From NCBI RefSeq assembly GCF_002078875.1, contig NC_034412.1:13206995-13270994 (forward strand): DNA of 64,000 nucleotides. The letters run 5' to 3'. The translations under genes were made by a program, and so were the position numbers. Under the pieces are notes generated by a model. The model was not told where the DNA came from, did not search any database, and saw only the letters and a list, made by a program, of their open reading frames with translations. Position 1 is the first letter of the stretch, and every line of letters begins with the position of its first letter. The DNA comes from Numida meleagris (Eukaryota > Chordata > Aves > Galliformes > Numididae). This document shows positions 12,301-25,456 of this stretch, in pieces.

Positions 12301-15300
12301 CACCGCAGTTTACAACTGCACAATATTATTTAATGCTTTTTAAATATTCTTTCAATGAGTATAACACAACTCCGGGATCCCTCTGTTCCTGAGCTCCATT
12401 TAAATCAGAGCCATTAAACCTGAATGTCTTTGCAATGAAAAAGCTGTACTTGGTCTTTGAGTGATGACTACAATCTCATAATTACTTGGGTAAATGAGCC
12501 ATGAAACACTGTCAGCTGTACTGTGTCCAATATATACTACCACCGAATATTTTATTGCACTACAAAGATTTAAACATTACATCAAGATTTACTCAACTCA
12601 GTGTTACTTATTGAGAAATCTTACAATAAATACTGGATAACTGACAATTTTGAGACAGGTATCATCATGAAAGTAAAAATAAATGTAAAAAATGAGAGGT
12701 AAGATTTTCCAGATACCATAATGGTAAATTATTTTAGAAATCCATAAATAGCTGTTAAATGCTATAATAGCTGTAAAAAATGCTCATGAAACTTTGAGAA
12801 AAATATTAACAACGCTAAGAGACTTCCATATGAGAAGAGAAGGACTGAAAATACCTAGTTTGCAACAGAGATAATAAAAAGATATTGATAGGGTATTCCC
12901 TACAGGAGTTGAAAACATCATGATTTAATGATGGCTACGGAACTATTGACACATAATGAACAGAAAGTCAGGGTGTTAGGTAAATGAGATTCACTACTGA
13001 ATTGGCTAATTCATTTGGACAGCAGTGATTTAGTTCACCAGTTAGTTATTTCAGTGATTATCAATATTATAGCAGGCATGGAATGCAAAGTTGAAGATAT
13101 TGATATCCTGAAGAATCCTGGTCAAAACATACAAGAGTTTTCTTAAGTTCAAGAAAACCTGTTATAGACAATCAGAAAACTGCTTTCAGTAAAAGAAGTT
13201 TCTTTCTGGTCCACGGATGAGTGGGTACTCTGTATTCTGAAATGTGAAGACCTCTAATCCCATCTCATTATCAATATAAATGTCTGATTTTATTAAAGAC
13301 TCTGCTAAATCCATGGCTTTAACAATGTCTGATAGCAGTAAGTATCACAGATTAGCTATGGACTAAGAACAAAAGTTTGTATCTATTTTCTTCACCTTTG
13401 ATCAACTTCAAATGTGCTATCATTATTATATTGATGGAGGAATTAAATGAGGATCATCTTGCCTTTTCTTTTTTACCTCAAAAACATTCCCTCTGTCAAA
13501 AAACTTTTAACTGATATTTCTTCAGAACTCCATGTAACAGCAAAACCCTACTTTCAGAAATAGGCTTCAAGACAATGAAGAATGTTAGTAGAAAGACCTG
13601 TTCAGGGAAAGTCTTCAAATCTGATGGACCTCAATGATTAAAAGGAATTAAAAACCTGATTCAGCAGAAAGTCTGAGGAAAGTATTTAGAATCAAGAGGG
13701 TGAGAATCAATGTTTTGAACTCTCTCTCCAAGTATTGAAATATTGCTAAGGTGTTATCATCCTGTGTGGAAGACAGATATGTTCCTGTTTACTATTCACT
13801 CTGAACTAATTCATGAGTCAGTTAGCTGCTATCCTAAAAATTCAGAATGAAAATCAACAAGAACTCTGAAACAGCAATGTTTTTGGCCCACATTTGAAGA
13901 ATACTGCATTTAAAATATGAAAATATTTTGATTTAATATTTCCCATCAACATACAGAAAAAGCTATGATCTTATGTTTGCAAGGATCGGTTACAATAGGT
14001 TCTCACTGGAGCACCTCATATTCCCTTTAAATGAGTTTGTATTGCCATCAAAGATAATTATGAACTTTTTGTGATTTCAGTATAATGTAAATTGGATTAG
14101 AGAATAACCTGTTGTAAAATAGGACATGAAATGAACTATAAAGAAATATGTTTGAAACCATTTTAGCATTTTTATTGGATTAGCTCAGTCAAATGGTGAT
14201 AAAAGTGCTGAAGAACAAAGAAAAGAACTCACACCTTACACGCAGACTGGCAAATATTCTAGATGAACACTTAATTTACAGTGTCATTTTGAAATGTAAA
14301 ATGTACTTTTAGATAAATTAATTGAATATTTTTAGCACAGACAGGAACCTTGCTAAGTTTTGAGAGTTTTTGAAGTTTGTGCTTGGTTCGATGTCTCATA
14401 CAAAATGGAAGGGACATATGAATATCATCTTTGAGTTTCATGTTTCTAAGTTAGGGTTATCTTTTTTATTCTTTAATAATTGAAACCCAGACATAAATTA
14501 TCTAAAATTCTAAGAATCTCTGTAAGCGTGCAGACATAAAAAGAAACCCATCAGTCCAGCCTGGTTTTATTTTTTAAACAGAATGGAAAATTAAAATTGT
14601 AGAGAGGCTAGAAAAGATCTTGTTTGGGTAGTGGCTGTATTCTCACATTTGTACTTCATTTAGGCTAGGTTCTGCCCTTGCTCCAAGGCATTCACATTTT
14701 AAATTGGTATTTAGTGTTGCGCTGACTTCCCTATATCCATTCCATGCTCTTGATGCATTCTGTACCTACAACTTTCCACACATGAATCAAACCTCTTTTA
14801 TCTGGAATAGGTGATACAAGATACAGATAAAAGTCAAAATAAACAGAAGTTTATGACCAAACATTACTTATCTCTGGTGGCTAAGCCAGCATCCTTGCTA
14901 CAGCCGACAAGGAAGGAGGAGAATGCCAAGATTTCTTGTGTACAAGCTAAGTTCTATTTTCAGGGATATGAGTATTAATGTGCAATGATATTCACTTATG
15001 AGGTACAAACTGAATTTTTTTGAAGGAAAGCAATTTAACTAAACAATAGACCAACAAATATATCTAATGTGACATGAAACTAGAGTGAAAAATATTCAGG
15101 AATAGGAAACTTACAGGCTAGTAAATAACTTCTCAGGGTGAATATATTTGTCCTGATATGATTCAGAATGAGTCAACAGGCAGAATGCTGTAACTCGTGG
15201 CAAATAAGTTACCTCCTTCTTACACTGCTGTTCTTAATTGGTGCATTGGATAGAAATACTATTTTGATACACTCAAACATAGTAGCAGAATCCCAAAGAC

Positions 15301-15864
15301 ACCTACAGTTGTGATACTTTATTTTTAAAAAAGCTCATACTTAATAGGTTTGTGGCTTTTGAAGTTGTAATAAAAAATAAATTTGACTAGTATCAGTGTT
15401 CTATGAAGAGACTGAATCTACAGTTATGAATCTGTGGTTTTATGAGAGTTTCATCTTCCCCACCATTATTATATTACTGAATCATAAAGATCACGTTATT
15501 AAATGGGTACACAAATATTTTAATCAGGTCTTTCACTATTGATTTGCTCCATGGAACATAGCTCTTTCTTCATTGTAGCTTTTTTATTTTTATACCAAAA
15601 ATCCATCAAATATGGATCTGTTAAGTTCTTTATTATGATTGATTATGATAGGATTAACGTCCTGCAGGTTTGACTTTTCTCTCTGATGCAGCAAAACACC
15701 AATGGCAAAGATGCCTCAGTTAGCTACTGCATCTGAGGAGCACAGAGACAGGGGAAGAGTCGACACTGAGTAACAAGAAAGAAAGACTTCTGCTTCCAGA
15801 TTCACAGTCCATTCCAGTCGCTATTCCTCAGGTAGCCACAAGGAGTGGTTTATGCCAGTGACTT

Positions 15865-15994
15865 TTTTTTCTTCTTTCCTTTTTTTTTTTCTTTTTCTTT
15901 TCTTTTTTCCCATTCTCTCCCCACACCACTGGGAGGGGAGGAATGAGCTAAAGGCTATGTGGTGTTCATCTGCTTGCATGGTTAAACCACAACA
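15865..15994 (+). mobile_element. ERVL-type LTR 3' fragment
   Basis: A long T/C tract (about 15868-15910) is followed by CCCATTCTCTCCCCACACCA, then a G-rich segment (CTGGGAGGGGAGGAATGAGC), then a TGTGGTGTTCATCTGC-like stretch, and finally GGTTAAACCACAACA ending at 15994. This order is the 3' end of the avian ERVL-like LTR family whose full solo copy is at 56396-57185 (ending GGTTACAGCAGAACA). The 5' part of this LTR is absent. Confidence 0.75.
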
Positions 15995-18900
15995 TTAAGC
16001 TTCCCATGGAAGAGCTCATTGTGTATTCACAAGCACATGCGAATTATTTCTAGTGAAACTCAGTGCTTTGCAGATGCTGGAGTTGTCCAGCCACAGCTTA
16101 GGAATTGCCAGGAAATGTGGTTAGTTATTGCTAGTAAATGTCAATAGGTGGAAATTATTGCCTATTCATTTTGGTTTGTAAGATATAAACCTATAAGATC
16201 CTGTAGGATATATGAGAGAACCTTTACAATAAATCTACTTCACTCCCTCTCCAGTTTCTCATTTTCTTTTCCCTGAAGGCTGAATAAACTTGTAAATAAT
16301 TGTGCTTTATTTTACTAGCACTAAATTCCGATTAAGAAGACTTAAACAGGCACAACAGTCAGCTGTATAAAAGACATTTTTCTGACAGAATATCTGAGAT
16401 GTTTGTCGAAGTAATATCTTTAGGACAAACTGACTGGATGCATCTCTCAAGGGACATGCTACTTCCACCACACCGTCTTCATAATGGTTTTGTGTCTTGT
16501 TTAACTAACAAATAAAATTCACCATTCTACAGGATGAGGTTTGACTGTCTTTAAAATCTAAAGCTACTCCTGTAGCTTTTAGTAGACATGATTAAGTAGA
16601 AAATTGCCTTAAATGTTTCCTGGGTGAGGCAAATGAATGATAATTAAATTGATTAAATGGAAACGCAGTTGTGAGATATTGGCTGCTTTCACATAGAAAA
16701 TGTAAATGTACTTTGTAAATATATGAATAATAAATGGGTCTGATGAGAAAAGTTTGAGATATTTGTATAAAATATTTTGACTTTGGGACAGCTCTAACGC
16801 AGTCACAATTGATCACATTGGAAGTAGTACCTAAAGTGTGTATGTAGAACCATGAAAACAGGAGACAAAGAATTTTTGCCTAACCCACGTGAAATACCAA
16901 GTTAAATAAGATTAGTAAGATGAATATGGCAAGCATATGGGATTCACTGAAAATAACACTAAAAATCAATTGTGTATCCCTTTTTTCACTTGCTCAGATT
17001 GAATGTCACTAGAATCTGATTCCTGTCCGTAGGGTATAAATGCAGAGTAACTTCATGAATAACATGGGACTTGTATTGCTATTCACTAGGCATGACTGTG
17101 TGTCCCAGACACTTCTCTCAACATGATTTTTAAATGTTTTATTGATCTTTGAGTATTTAGAGAGCTCAGAGAAAGAGTCTCCCTTTCTCTTCTAGGTGAG
17201 AACGATTCCATCAGATGAACATTTGCATATCAGTAAACCAAATCCCTGTGATACAATTCTTTACAAGATACAGTGTTTAAAAAAATAAATTAACAGATAG
17301 CGAAACAGGGGAAAGTGAACTCTACTTACCCTGAAAGAGCAAGCTGTTTACTTCATTGGGAATTACACTATTTTTTCCTCACTCTGTCTATGATAACTGA
17401 TGGACTGCATGACATTTTCCCTTCACCTGGCATTTTAGGGCTCCTGCAGTTGGAATAAGGGCTATAAAGGAGCAAGGAGAGCTGTGACTTAGGTATAATG
17501 AATGATCTATCCTCACCTGTACCATGGCCATTGCTTACATGAGCAGTTTGACAGTGTGCCAATTCTGTACAGTTCTGGCCACCTCCTTTTCCCATGGTTA
17601 TCTTTAACTCAGCCAAGTTAAAGCACTTATGTGCTGGGCAACAAGAAAGAGGGTATCAAATATAAAAAATGCGTGCTAAACTTAAACTGACCTTCAGTTT
17701 CCAGGTTCATGAAGAAAGCACAACACTACCAACTAGGAGAACAGTAGGTGCAACATACTCAGATTCAGGTTAAATTTATAAATGCTTGTCACTCACATTG
17801 TGCAGCTGCATTTGCATCAGAACGCAGCAGACACTCAATAGCACTCACCACTCCTATAATACTGTGTGGAACAGGGAATGAGAAACAAAGCCTGCCATCA
17901 AAACTGCAGGAGAAGTCTGGGTGAGAAAGACGCAATGTAATTATTATGGCTTAGGCTGATAAGGACACTGGGGCAAATGTCACTATTCCTGCAAAAGTGT
18001 GCCATTGGATTTGTATACATGCATTATTCAGGATATCAAGCAGCTTTACAGTTCCTCTAGAAGCACAGTTACCCTTGCAGGCTATGGTATGCAGTATTCT
18101 ATTAAAGGTGAAAGGAGTAGTTAACTGAAGCACTAACACTGCTGTATGAAATACATTGTTTCATACACGTCCCTCTTGGCTCCAAAAATGTGCACCACAG
18201 CCCACCACTGATGTGGGCCAAGACATGGGTGGAGTAAGGCATCTATGTGGTAATGTGCTGCAATCAGACACAGACTTGACAGCAGGCTGGAAAATGTTTT
18301 TTCAGCAATAGGACTGATTAGACATTCACAGCTAGAGCTGCAGAGCTGTAGAAATGCAAATAGATTTGTTCCCCATAATGGCAGCAATTACAGCTTTGCT
18401 TCATCCTATAGATGGATCAAAGTGAAGAGTAAAGAACTGACATTTCTGCACACTAGGATTGTTCTTTCATTATTTCCATGCTCCCAGGTTTTTATGTATA
18501 CTGGACAAAGCACCCATGAATATACTGCAGTGTAGCCTTTTAGGGAGGGAATAATGAGCTATAATATATGGTCTAATAGCTCTTTTCTTGCTCTAATTTC
18601 TCTGCCTCCATGTTCATTCTATGACTTCAGAGATCAGAGAAAAAAAGATTACATTCCTAAATGAGCCAGACTGAACATTCCTTTCTTGGGAGGACACTGA
18701 TATTACATCACTGAGCATTGCCTACTAAAAACTATGGTAACTTTTGTTCTTTATATTGTTATACAGCAGCTGTAGTCAATTTTTTTTACTCACTGACACA
18801 GTTTTACAGAGCATCTGTTTAAACTTCATAGTAAACTGTAAGTTGCAGAAATCCTTTTTTTTGTCTTCTAAATCTCATATGGACAATTGATGACTCAAAA

Positions 18901-21900
18901 TGCTTGCCAGCAGCAGCGTGTACCATAGGTTGAACAACAGTGCATGAAATACTGCTTGTATCACATTAGAGAACTCTTTCCTAAAGCAGAAAGGGCCTCT
19001 ACAGACATGCAGGTTTTTTGAGACTATTCACAAAAGTGAGCCATACTTCAGAAATAAAGAAACATAAGCTGTTTTAGGTTGCCTGTTGGCATAGCTCCAA
19101 GTAATTAAGTTGAGAAGTAATTTTGGAATGCATAGACAGAACTTTAAAAAGTGGCCTTAAGATCTCTACTTCCTTCAGTCTGGAATTCTTTCTATGCTAA
19201 ATTATGTATTGGTTCTGTTTTTTGTCTTTTTTTAAAATTATTTTTATTTTCAATTACACTTTATTGTTTTCTGCACAGTTGCACAGCCCTCTTTTTTCTA
19301 TTTCATGATGATTTCTCCTGTAGTAAAACACTTGTCTATGTTTTGGAACACTGAAAGGGTTAGAGACTTTACAGAACTACTTGCACTTGTCAAACACTTA
19401 CTGAAGTTAACAGAAGTTTGTGCTGCACACGGAAATAATGGTGATAATGTTTTTTTCCATTAAATGAATGTACAGTAAAAACTGAACAGAATATGAAAGA
19501 TGAGACAGAAGAGCGCAGCAGAGCTGCCTGCAGTTAAGCACTAATGACAAGAAATCAGGGAATAAATCTTGATCCTATCTCATAAGTGAAGAAGCCTCAA
19601 GACTGGAAATGAATGTTAAATATCCACCCAGTCTCATGAAGCAGCATGAAGCCACATCTAGAGTGGGATCAGCAGCTCTGACCACTTTCCAGAGTCTGTG
19701 CATGAACTGCACTTTGCCACCCCCTGCTGTCCAAACCCTCTCCAAGCAGTAGTCATTTTGTCTAGTTAAGACCTTGTTCAAAGGAAACTGTGTTTTCTGG
19801 GCACAGAACTAAAACAGCGGGTATACTTGTCTTGCAGTATCCTTCTGCTTCACAAAATCTTACATGATTTTGGGATGGCTCTGGGATGCTCCCAACTCCC
19901 AGTACAAACCCAGAGAGAGAGCTGTAAGTATAACTTCCGTACATTTTGTTCGCCAGTTCCTTGGAAACATTTCAGCTTGCTGCATTTGGGATGGGACACA
20001 GCCTCAAAAGGACAGGCAGGATTCTGCATGGAAGCCTCTGGCCCACAAGCCACTCTGTTGCTATCACACAGCACGTGGCTTTGACTCAGCCTAAGGAGTC
20101 CCTATGGATGGATTTTTCCCAACTTTTCCTGCTCTTCCTCACCTTCTTGTAGTTCCAGCCTAAAGAATAGCCCTGTTTGTTCTAGAATTTGTACCTGCTT
20201 CTGCTGATTGACAATATTTTCAAACTCAAATTAATTTTAGTGAATGTTAGAACTTCCAAAGGATAAAAAAACATACCCAGAAGCCTCGTTTATATTCACT
20301 GAAGCTTGAATCTATTTGGTTGCATAGAAAGCAGGGCTGTCTGCAACACCTTACCAGAAGAAAAAGCACAGATGAAAGGAGAAATCGTGGCACTAAGGAT
20401 TTTACATTTCCTCTGCACTTTGATGTTCAGCTTTCACTCCACTCCCTACCCGAAGCAAGCTAACACTATGGTGTGTGACTACATGCTTCTAAGTGGTAGA
20501 ATCTGCCTCCAGGCACCTTCCTTATAGTCTTCCTTGCTACATCTGAAAAATCATTGGCCTCCCCAGCATCAGTTTGAGTGACAACGATCAATACTAAAGA
20601 AAGGGCATCCTCATGGCAATTTTATCAATTGGAAATCATACGTGAGGCTTTTTATATGGTCTATCAAGAGAAAATTAAAAATAAGTCAGAAAAATATAAT
20701 GATCAAACAGATTAAAGAAGGAAGAAAAAAGGGCAAAAGTAACTCTGACACACTTTAAAGGCAGAAATCCCCGCAAAAAAGGAAGTATGAAGGCACAAAT
20801 GTATCTGCACAGCATCTTGGCACCACACCGTTAAAACTTCCCTTGAGACAGGGGCTTATATAGTCTTGCTACAGAAAAAAAAGACAGCATTCCTGCAGGG
20901 ATGTTGGCTGAATAATACGACAGTGTTTCCACATTAAAAAAGCACCAAAAGATAAAAAATAAGTCATCAAACAAGATCTTCATTAAATGACACAGTTTGT
21001 TTTCTTTGAATTGTGCAGCTTTTAGTTTACATTTGGATCATATTTTCCAGCTCTTCACAATGAGGCATCAACAAATGAATAGAATATGAGATTTCAGAAT
21101 AATAAAAATATCCCATGGCATAGCACCGTAATTAAAATATCAAATAGAAGGAGGTTTGCCAATAAAACCAGGCTTGATAGCACAAGGTGTGGCACACCTC
21201 TGAAAAGTGTTACTTCGCTTTCAGCCCTCTGTCCTGGCTGTTGCCAAAGGTTTTTGTCCTTGTAGCACAATGGGGTTAGTATCTAGAAGCTGCTGTTGAA
21301 AAGAGACATATAGGCAGAGTTTGAATAATTAATTCTTTTAAAGCTGAAGCCACCTAGGGCCAGGACCTAATGAAGAGAGGTAGAATACAGAGGAGAAAAA
21401 GTTTAGCATGGTACGGCTAGAGGCTCCTTGTTTATAGCCCATGACAAGCTAACCTCATGGTGTGCATATTTTTCTCCTCAGCAGAGAAGCTCTCACTAAG
21501 GCTCTTTAATCAGGGGGCACATTACTTGAGAAGGTTTGTGGGAGTGTTTGTCCTTCACAAGAGAACAAAGGCGAATACTTCAAAGGAACAAAGTCTCAGG
21601 TAACCACTGTCAGCTGTCTTATGTATTTATAATTATAGATTACGTATCAGGTCATCATGTCATTAACAGATTAATCTACTCTTTCATTAAAACCAAAATT
21701 ATTTACAACATCCTTATTGTGTGTGTGGATGTCATATGTAAATATATGAATCCCCATCCATGTTACTGAAAAAACAAGTTGATACAGTTTTTGGGGGACA
21801 GGTAGAAGTTACTTTTTGTGTTTCAACGCAGTGAGAAAAAAATGACAAAATGTATGTGCTTACAGTTGTCATTAGGTAATTTTTGGCAGGCTTAACTACT

Positions 21901-22849
21901 ACCTTCTCTTCTTGTTTATTTTTGAGTTGTTCATTCATGAATGTGCCAGTTTGACAGCCCCAAAGACAGGGAGCATCTGTTTGCCTATAAAGGAAATATA
22001 TTTACAACATTCACTTCCACAAACTGCTCCCGAAAGAGTGCTTCAGTCATACGCTTGAGGGGCTAACAAGAGGATCAGTAATCTAAAACCCCCAGCATCT
22101 TGCCAAGCGTACTAATGAAGCTGCAATTTACCGGTGAAAGGTTGGAACTGTATCAGGTTTTGCAGTCTATTTCTTTCACTAGAAGTGCAAGGGGACAACT
22201 AGTTCAGGCTTCTGAGTCAATTCCAAGCCTGCAAGTGTTATTGTAACTAATGTAATTTTGTTGGTGATGTGCTCAGATTGTTGTTCCACAGTTCTGATAA
22301 CTACTCTGATATACTTTGAAAACTAAGCAAAGTAATCTGAAAACCAGGCTGATAGTTTTCTGACATTAGCCATCATGGCCAATAATTTTAGCTAATAAAC
22401 TCCCTAGTTTACTAATAATTGTTCATCAGAATTGTTTAATTTACGGTATTATTTGGAGTCCTTGGATCAATGTTCGAAGCAATGTGTAAAGGCTGACATG
22501 TTTGATGATTCTCAGCCTTCCCTCACAACCAGCACTCCGAGCTGGAGAAAAGAGCAGTGAGTGGCCCAGCCCATGCAGGCTGAGGGAGCTGGCCTGTCCC
22601 ACCTAGAATGTGGAGCTGGGACCGGCTCTTCCTGAGCCTGGATCCAGAACACTAGGACGGCAGTGTGGACAGCAGCCCCCACCACTAGCATAGTGATTAG
22701 CTCCAGTGAAAAATCTTTTGTTTGATTGTTTGTTTGAGGTTCAACGAAATGCCTTTTTCCTTCCTTTTTCTTTAAACATCCAAAAGCCAACTCAAAATGA
22801 GCTTGACATCTCTCCAGCCTCTGATGCTCAGCTGAACCTTGCTTGGTTC

Positions 22850-23130
22850 AGCGGCCTGGGCGCAAACGAGTGTCCGAGGCACCACTTCCCCACCGCCTCC
22901 CTTCACACAGAACGGAGCAGCCGCGATGACGACGGCAGGAGCGGAGGGAAGGCGGCCAGAACTCTGAGTTGAAGCGGGCTTCGGGGGGGCAGCGGCTCGA
23001 GATCGGCTCCCGGGCCGGCCCGGGGCGCAGGCGGAGCGCGGCCGCCCCCTGCTGCCCGCCGCCCGCCACGCCGGCCGAGGGGCGCCGCTGGGCGAGGATC
23101 CCCTGCAGCACTCGGGTACGCGAAAGCTTG
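22850..23130. promoter_or_regulatory. CpG island inside intron 4
   Basis: Within an AT-rich intron these 280 bp are strongly GC-rich and hold roughly forty CpG dinucleotides (counted by eye), with runs such as CTCCCGGGCCGGCCCGGGGC and CTGCCCGCCGCCCGCCACGC. I see no TATA box. In vertebrates such islands usually mark promoters. It has a GC-rich shoulder at about 22510-22690. Long open frames across it on both strands are a side effect of few AT-rich stop codons. It could drive an alternative SLC9A9 transcript, an antisense or intronic noncoding RNA, or an enhancer RNA; the sequence alone does not decide. Confidence 0.75.
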
Positions 23131-24194
23131 CGTTGTGTGAAACTGTTCCCGCTGCAGTGCTGGATGCTAACGTGAAATACTCCCGTCTGCTGTTTCTCTC
23201 ATTTTCTCTCACTGTAATTTTGACGGTAGTTGTGTTTTTTTTTTTTTATTTTTTTTTGGCCTGTATCTTTAACAGGGAAAAGAGCCTGCAGAAGGTTCAA
23301 CTGAACGTGCTGTATGTTACACATGTGACTAAGTTCAACAGCAAGATGGGATCACTCAGGGTATTATTAAAACCACGAGTAAGGCTCTTGCACCGAGTGG
23401 CTGACTCAGGATCAAACAAACGCTTTCTGGCTGTATTAGAGGGCTGTTTGGGAAAAGTGCCAAAATGGGATTATGATTTGGACAGGAAATTAGGTTCTGT
23501 AGTAACCCAGCTACATTTGTAAGCCCCCAGGCTCTTGAAGTGCACTTTGATGCTGGCCTCACCACAGCTGTTCTCTCTTTCACTACAAGTGTAGATCTGA
23601 GTCACCTGTGGGGGGATGGCAGAGAAGGGAGTTCTGGATACCCACAGCTATGCATCACATGGCTGCCACTCACTGGAGCAGGGCACTGGCCTTCAGAGAT
23701 GTGTCACAGCTCTGCCACTCAGTCCCATCTCCTAACCTGTCAGCAAGTGCTTTCCACATCTAAAGTGTGCTAAGTATTCTGCTTCCTAGAAATCAACCTG
23801 TACTTGAAAGGTATTCTACAATATTCCAATGAAGAAGGCTACATAGTGCGCAGCTAACAATGGTATGCTTTCTGGATTCTATATAATAAGTAAGACATAC
23901 GGCTAACTGTGGGCTTCTGTATGTACAAGATAAAATACTGTTAATAAGAAGATTACTGAAAGCTGATTGAATCAAGTCATTCGTTGTGGAAGGACATGGT
24001 GGGTGGAAAACCCATTCACCTGCTGGGCTCAAAAAGTAATGAACACTGGTTTGAAATCCATATAGCACTGGGTTACTAATGGCATTCCTCAGAGGTGGGT
24101 ATTGGGAGGTATTTAAAATGTGATTAGAGAAGGCTCAGAGTAGCTTGTTCTAACCTTGAAGTTTTCCTTTTTCCTTTAAGTTTTCCCCCATCAG

Positions 24195-24262
24195 GGGCTG
24201 GGTTGGACCAGAGATCTCCAGAGGTCAGTTCCACCCTGAATTATTCTATGATTCTGTGACAA
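24195..24262 (+). repeat. CR1 LINE 3' tail remnant
   Basis: GGGCTGGGTTGGACCAGAGA, then TCTCCAGAGGTCAGTTCCAC and the tail ATTATTCTATGATTCTGTG, match the CR1 3' terminus in plus orientation. Only the last 68 or so bases are recognisable. Confidence 0.85.
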
Positions 24263-25132
24263 AAGAGTGGTGAAGAATGAACTCAGAATGTTGTTTGAAG
24301 GGAGGGAAACTGCAGTCAGCTGTACCCACATCTTGATGATCAATGGAGGGCAACTGCATAAACAAGATAATATGGTTTGCAAGAAGACTGAACAACATCA
24401 GGTAAGTTTTTCTGCTTTCCTAAATTTAATTATACTTATGTCCCATAGAGATAGCATGAACACGCTCTTTCTTATCCCAAAATTAAATAAATGAAGTGGG
24501 TTGTAAGGACAGCTGAAAGGAAGAAATAATGTGAGCAATTTCAAAAAATACTTTGTTTTGTGTTTTCAACCTGAACTAAAGTTCAATTTTCTCATATATC
24601 ATAGGCTACAAAAAAGGTATCAACGTGCAGCATCTGGATCTGTCAGAGCATCTAATCCATATGACCTTACATTCTTATTGTGGAGTTTCACTATTAGTCA
24701 TTGTCTTTGTACGGATAAAGATACGTTGTTTGTTTTTTTTACCAGTGACATCATTCTGCTCTAAATTTGCAGTATGCGGTAAGCACGTAAATACCACAGA
24801 ACATATATAGGCACTCATGCTCCCAGTAAGGGAAAGGCCAAAACACAGCAGAGATTATGGTGCCATAACACATCTGTTTTAGTTCCTGCTAAGCTCCACA
24901 AAGGGGCTCGTTAGGTTGGAAGAGGTGATGGTGCAAAGAGTAAGCAGGAGCTAAGTCAGTATATTTAAGTGAATCATTTTTCTGTATAGGGTATGGAGCT
25001 ACCTATGAGCAGAGACTAATTAGCATTTCAAGAGCCACCTACAGGCACAAAGTCCTTGCCGCAGCAGGAAGTAAATTAATCCTAGTCATTTTTCTTCAAT
25101 AAGTGCAGAGGAACTACCAGGTCACAGCCTGA

Positions 25133-25300
25133 ACCAAAGGCTGAGCAGCAGGTGAGAAGGTGTGGCTAACTCAGGGAGCTCAGGTGCATGCAATGCCCCT
25201 GAGTAACTGGAGGGGGTGGAGCCAGGATCCACCTCTCCTCACCCTCATTTAAGGGTTAACAGCTTGAGGGAGTAGTATCTCTCTGGATAGAGGTTGTACT
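25133..25300 (+). mobile_element. Diverged LTR-family copy related to 37791-38119
   Basis: CAGGGAGCTCAGGTGCATGC, then CCTGAGTAACTGGAGGGGGT, GGAGCCAGGATCCACCTCTC and CATTTAAGGGTTAACAGC align in order with the solo LTR at 37791-38119. The shared core is about 160 bp with many substitutions; I could not locate clear ends or a target duplication for this older copy. Confidence 0.7.
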
Positions 25301-25437
25301 TTTCTTGAGCTGTTATGGGTTATTGGAAGGGATGAGCCTATTTTCTTTCTTTGTTACCTGCTATTGCTCACTAGTGCCTGTATCCTATTAGAAGGTACTG
25401 TCATTGCCTTCTTTTGCCATGCAGTAAGTTTTGGTTG

Positions 25438-25456
25438 TTTTTTTTTTTTTTTTTTT
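25438..25456. repeat. T19 homopolymer
   Basis: A run of 19 T, reading as poly-A on the minus (gene sense) strand. No retroposon body with a clear boundary is visible beside it. Confidence 0.9.

Noticed and set aside
19827..20152. Cluster of overlapping open frames on both strands near 20 kb
   Set aside because: Several frames overlap on both strands with no shared protein similarity and no splice-site arrangement, so it looks like local composition.
22772..23212. 146-codon minus-strand and other open frames over the GC-rich region
   Set aside because: Several frames on both strands are open at once, as expected where stop codons are rare because of GC content. The translations are low-complexity Arg/Pro/Ala-rich.
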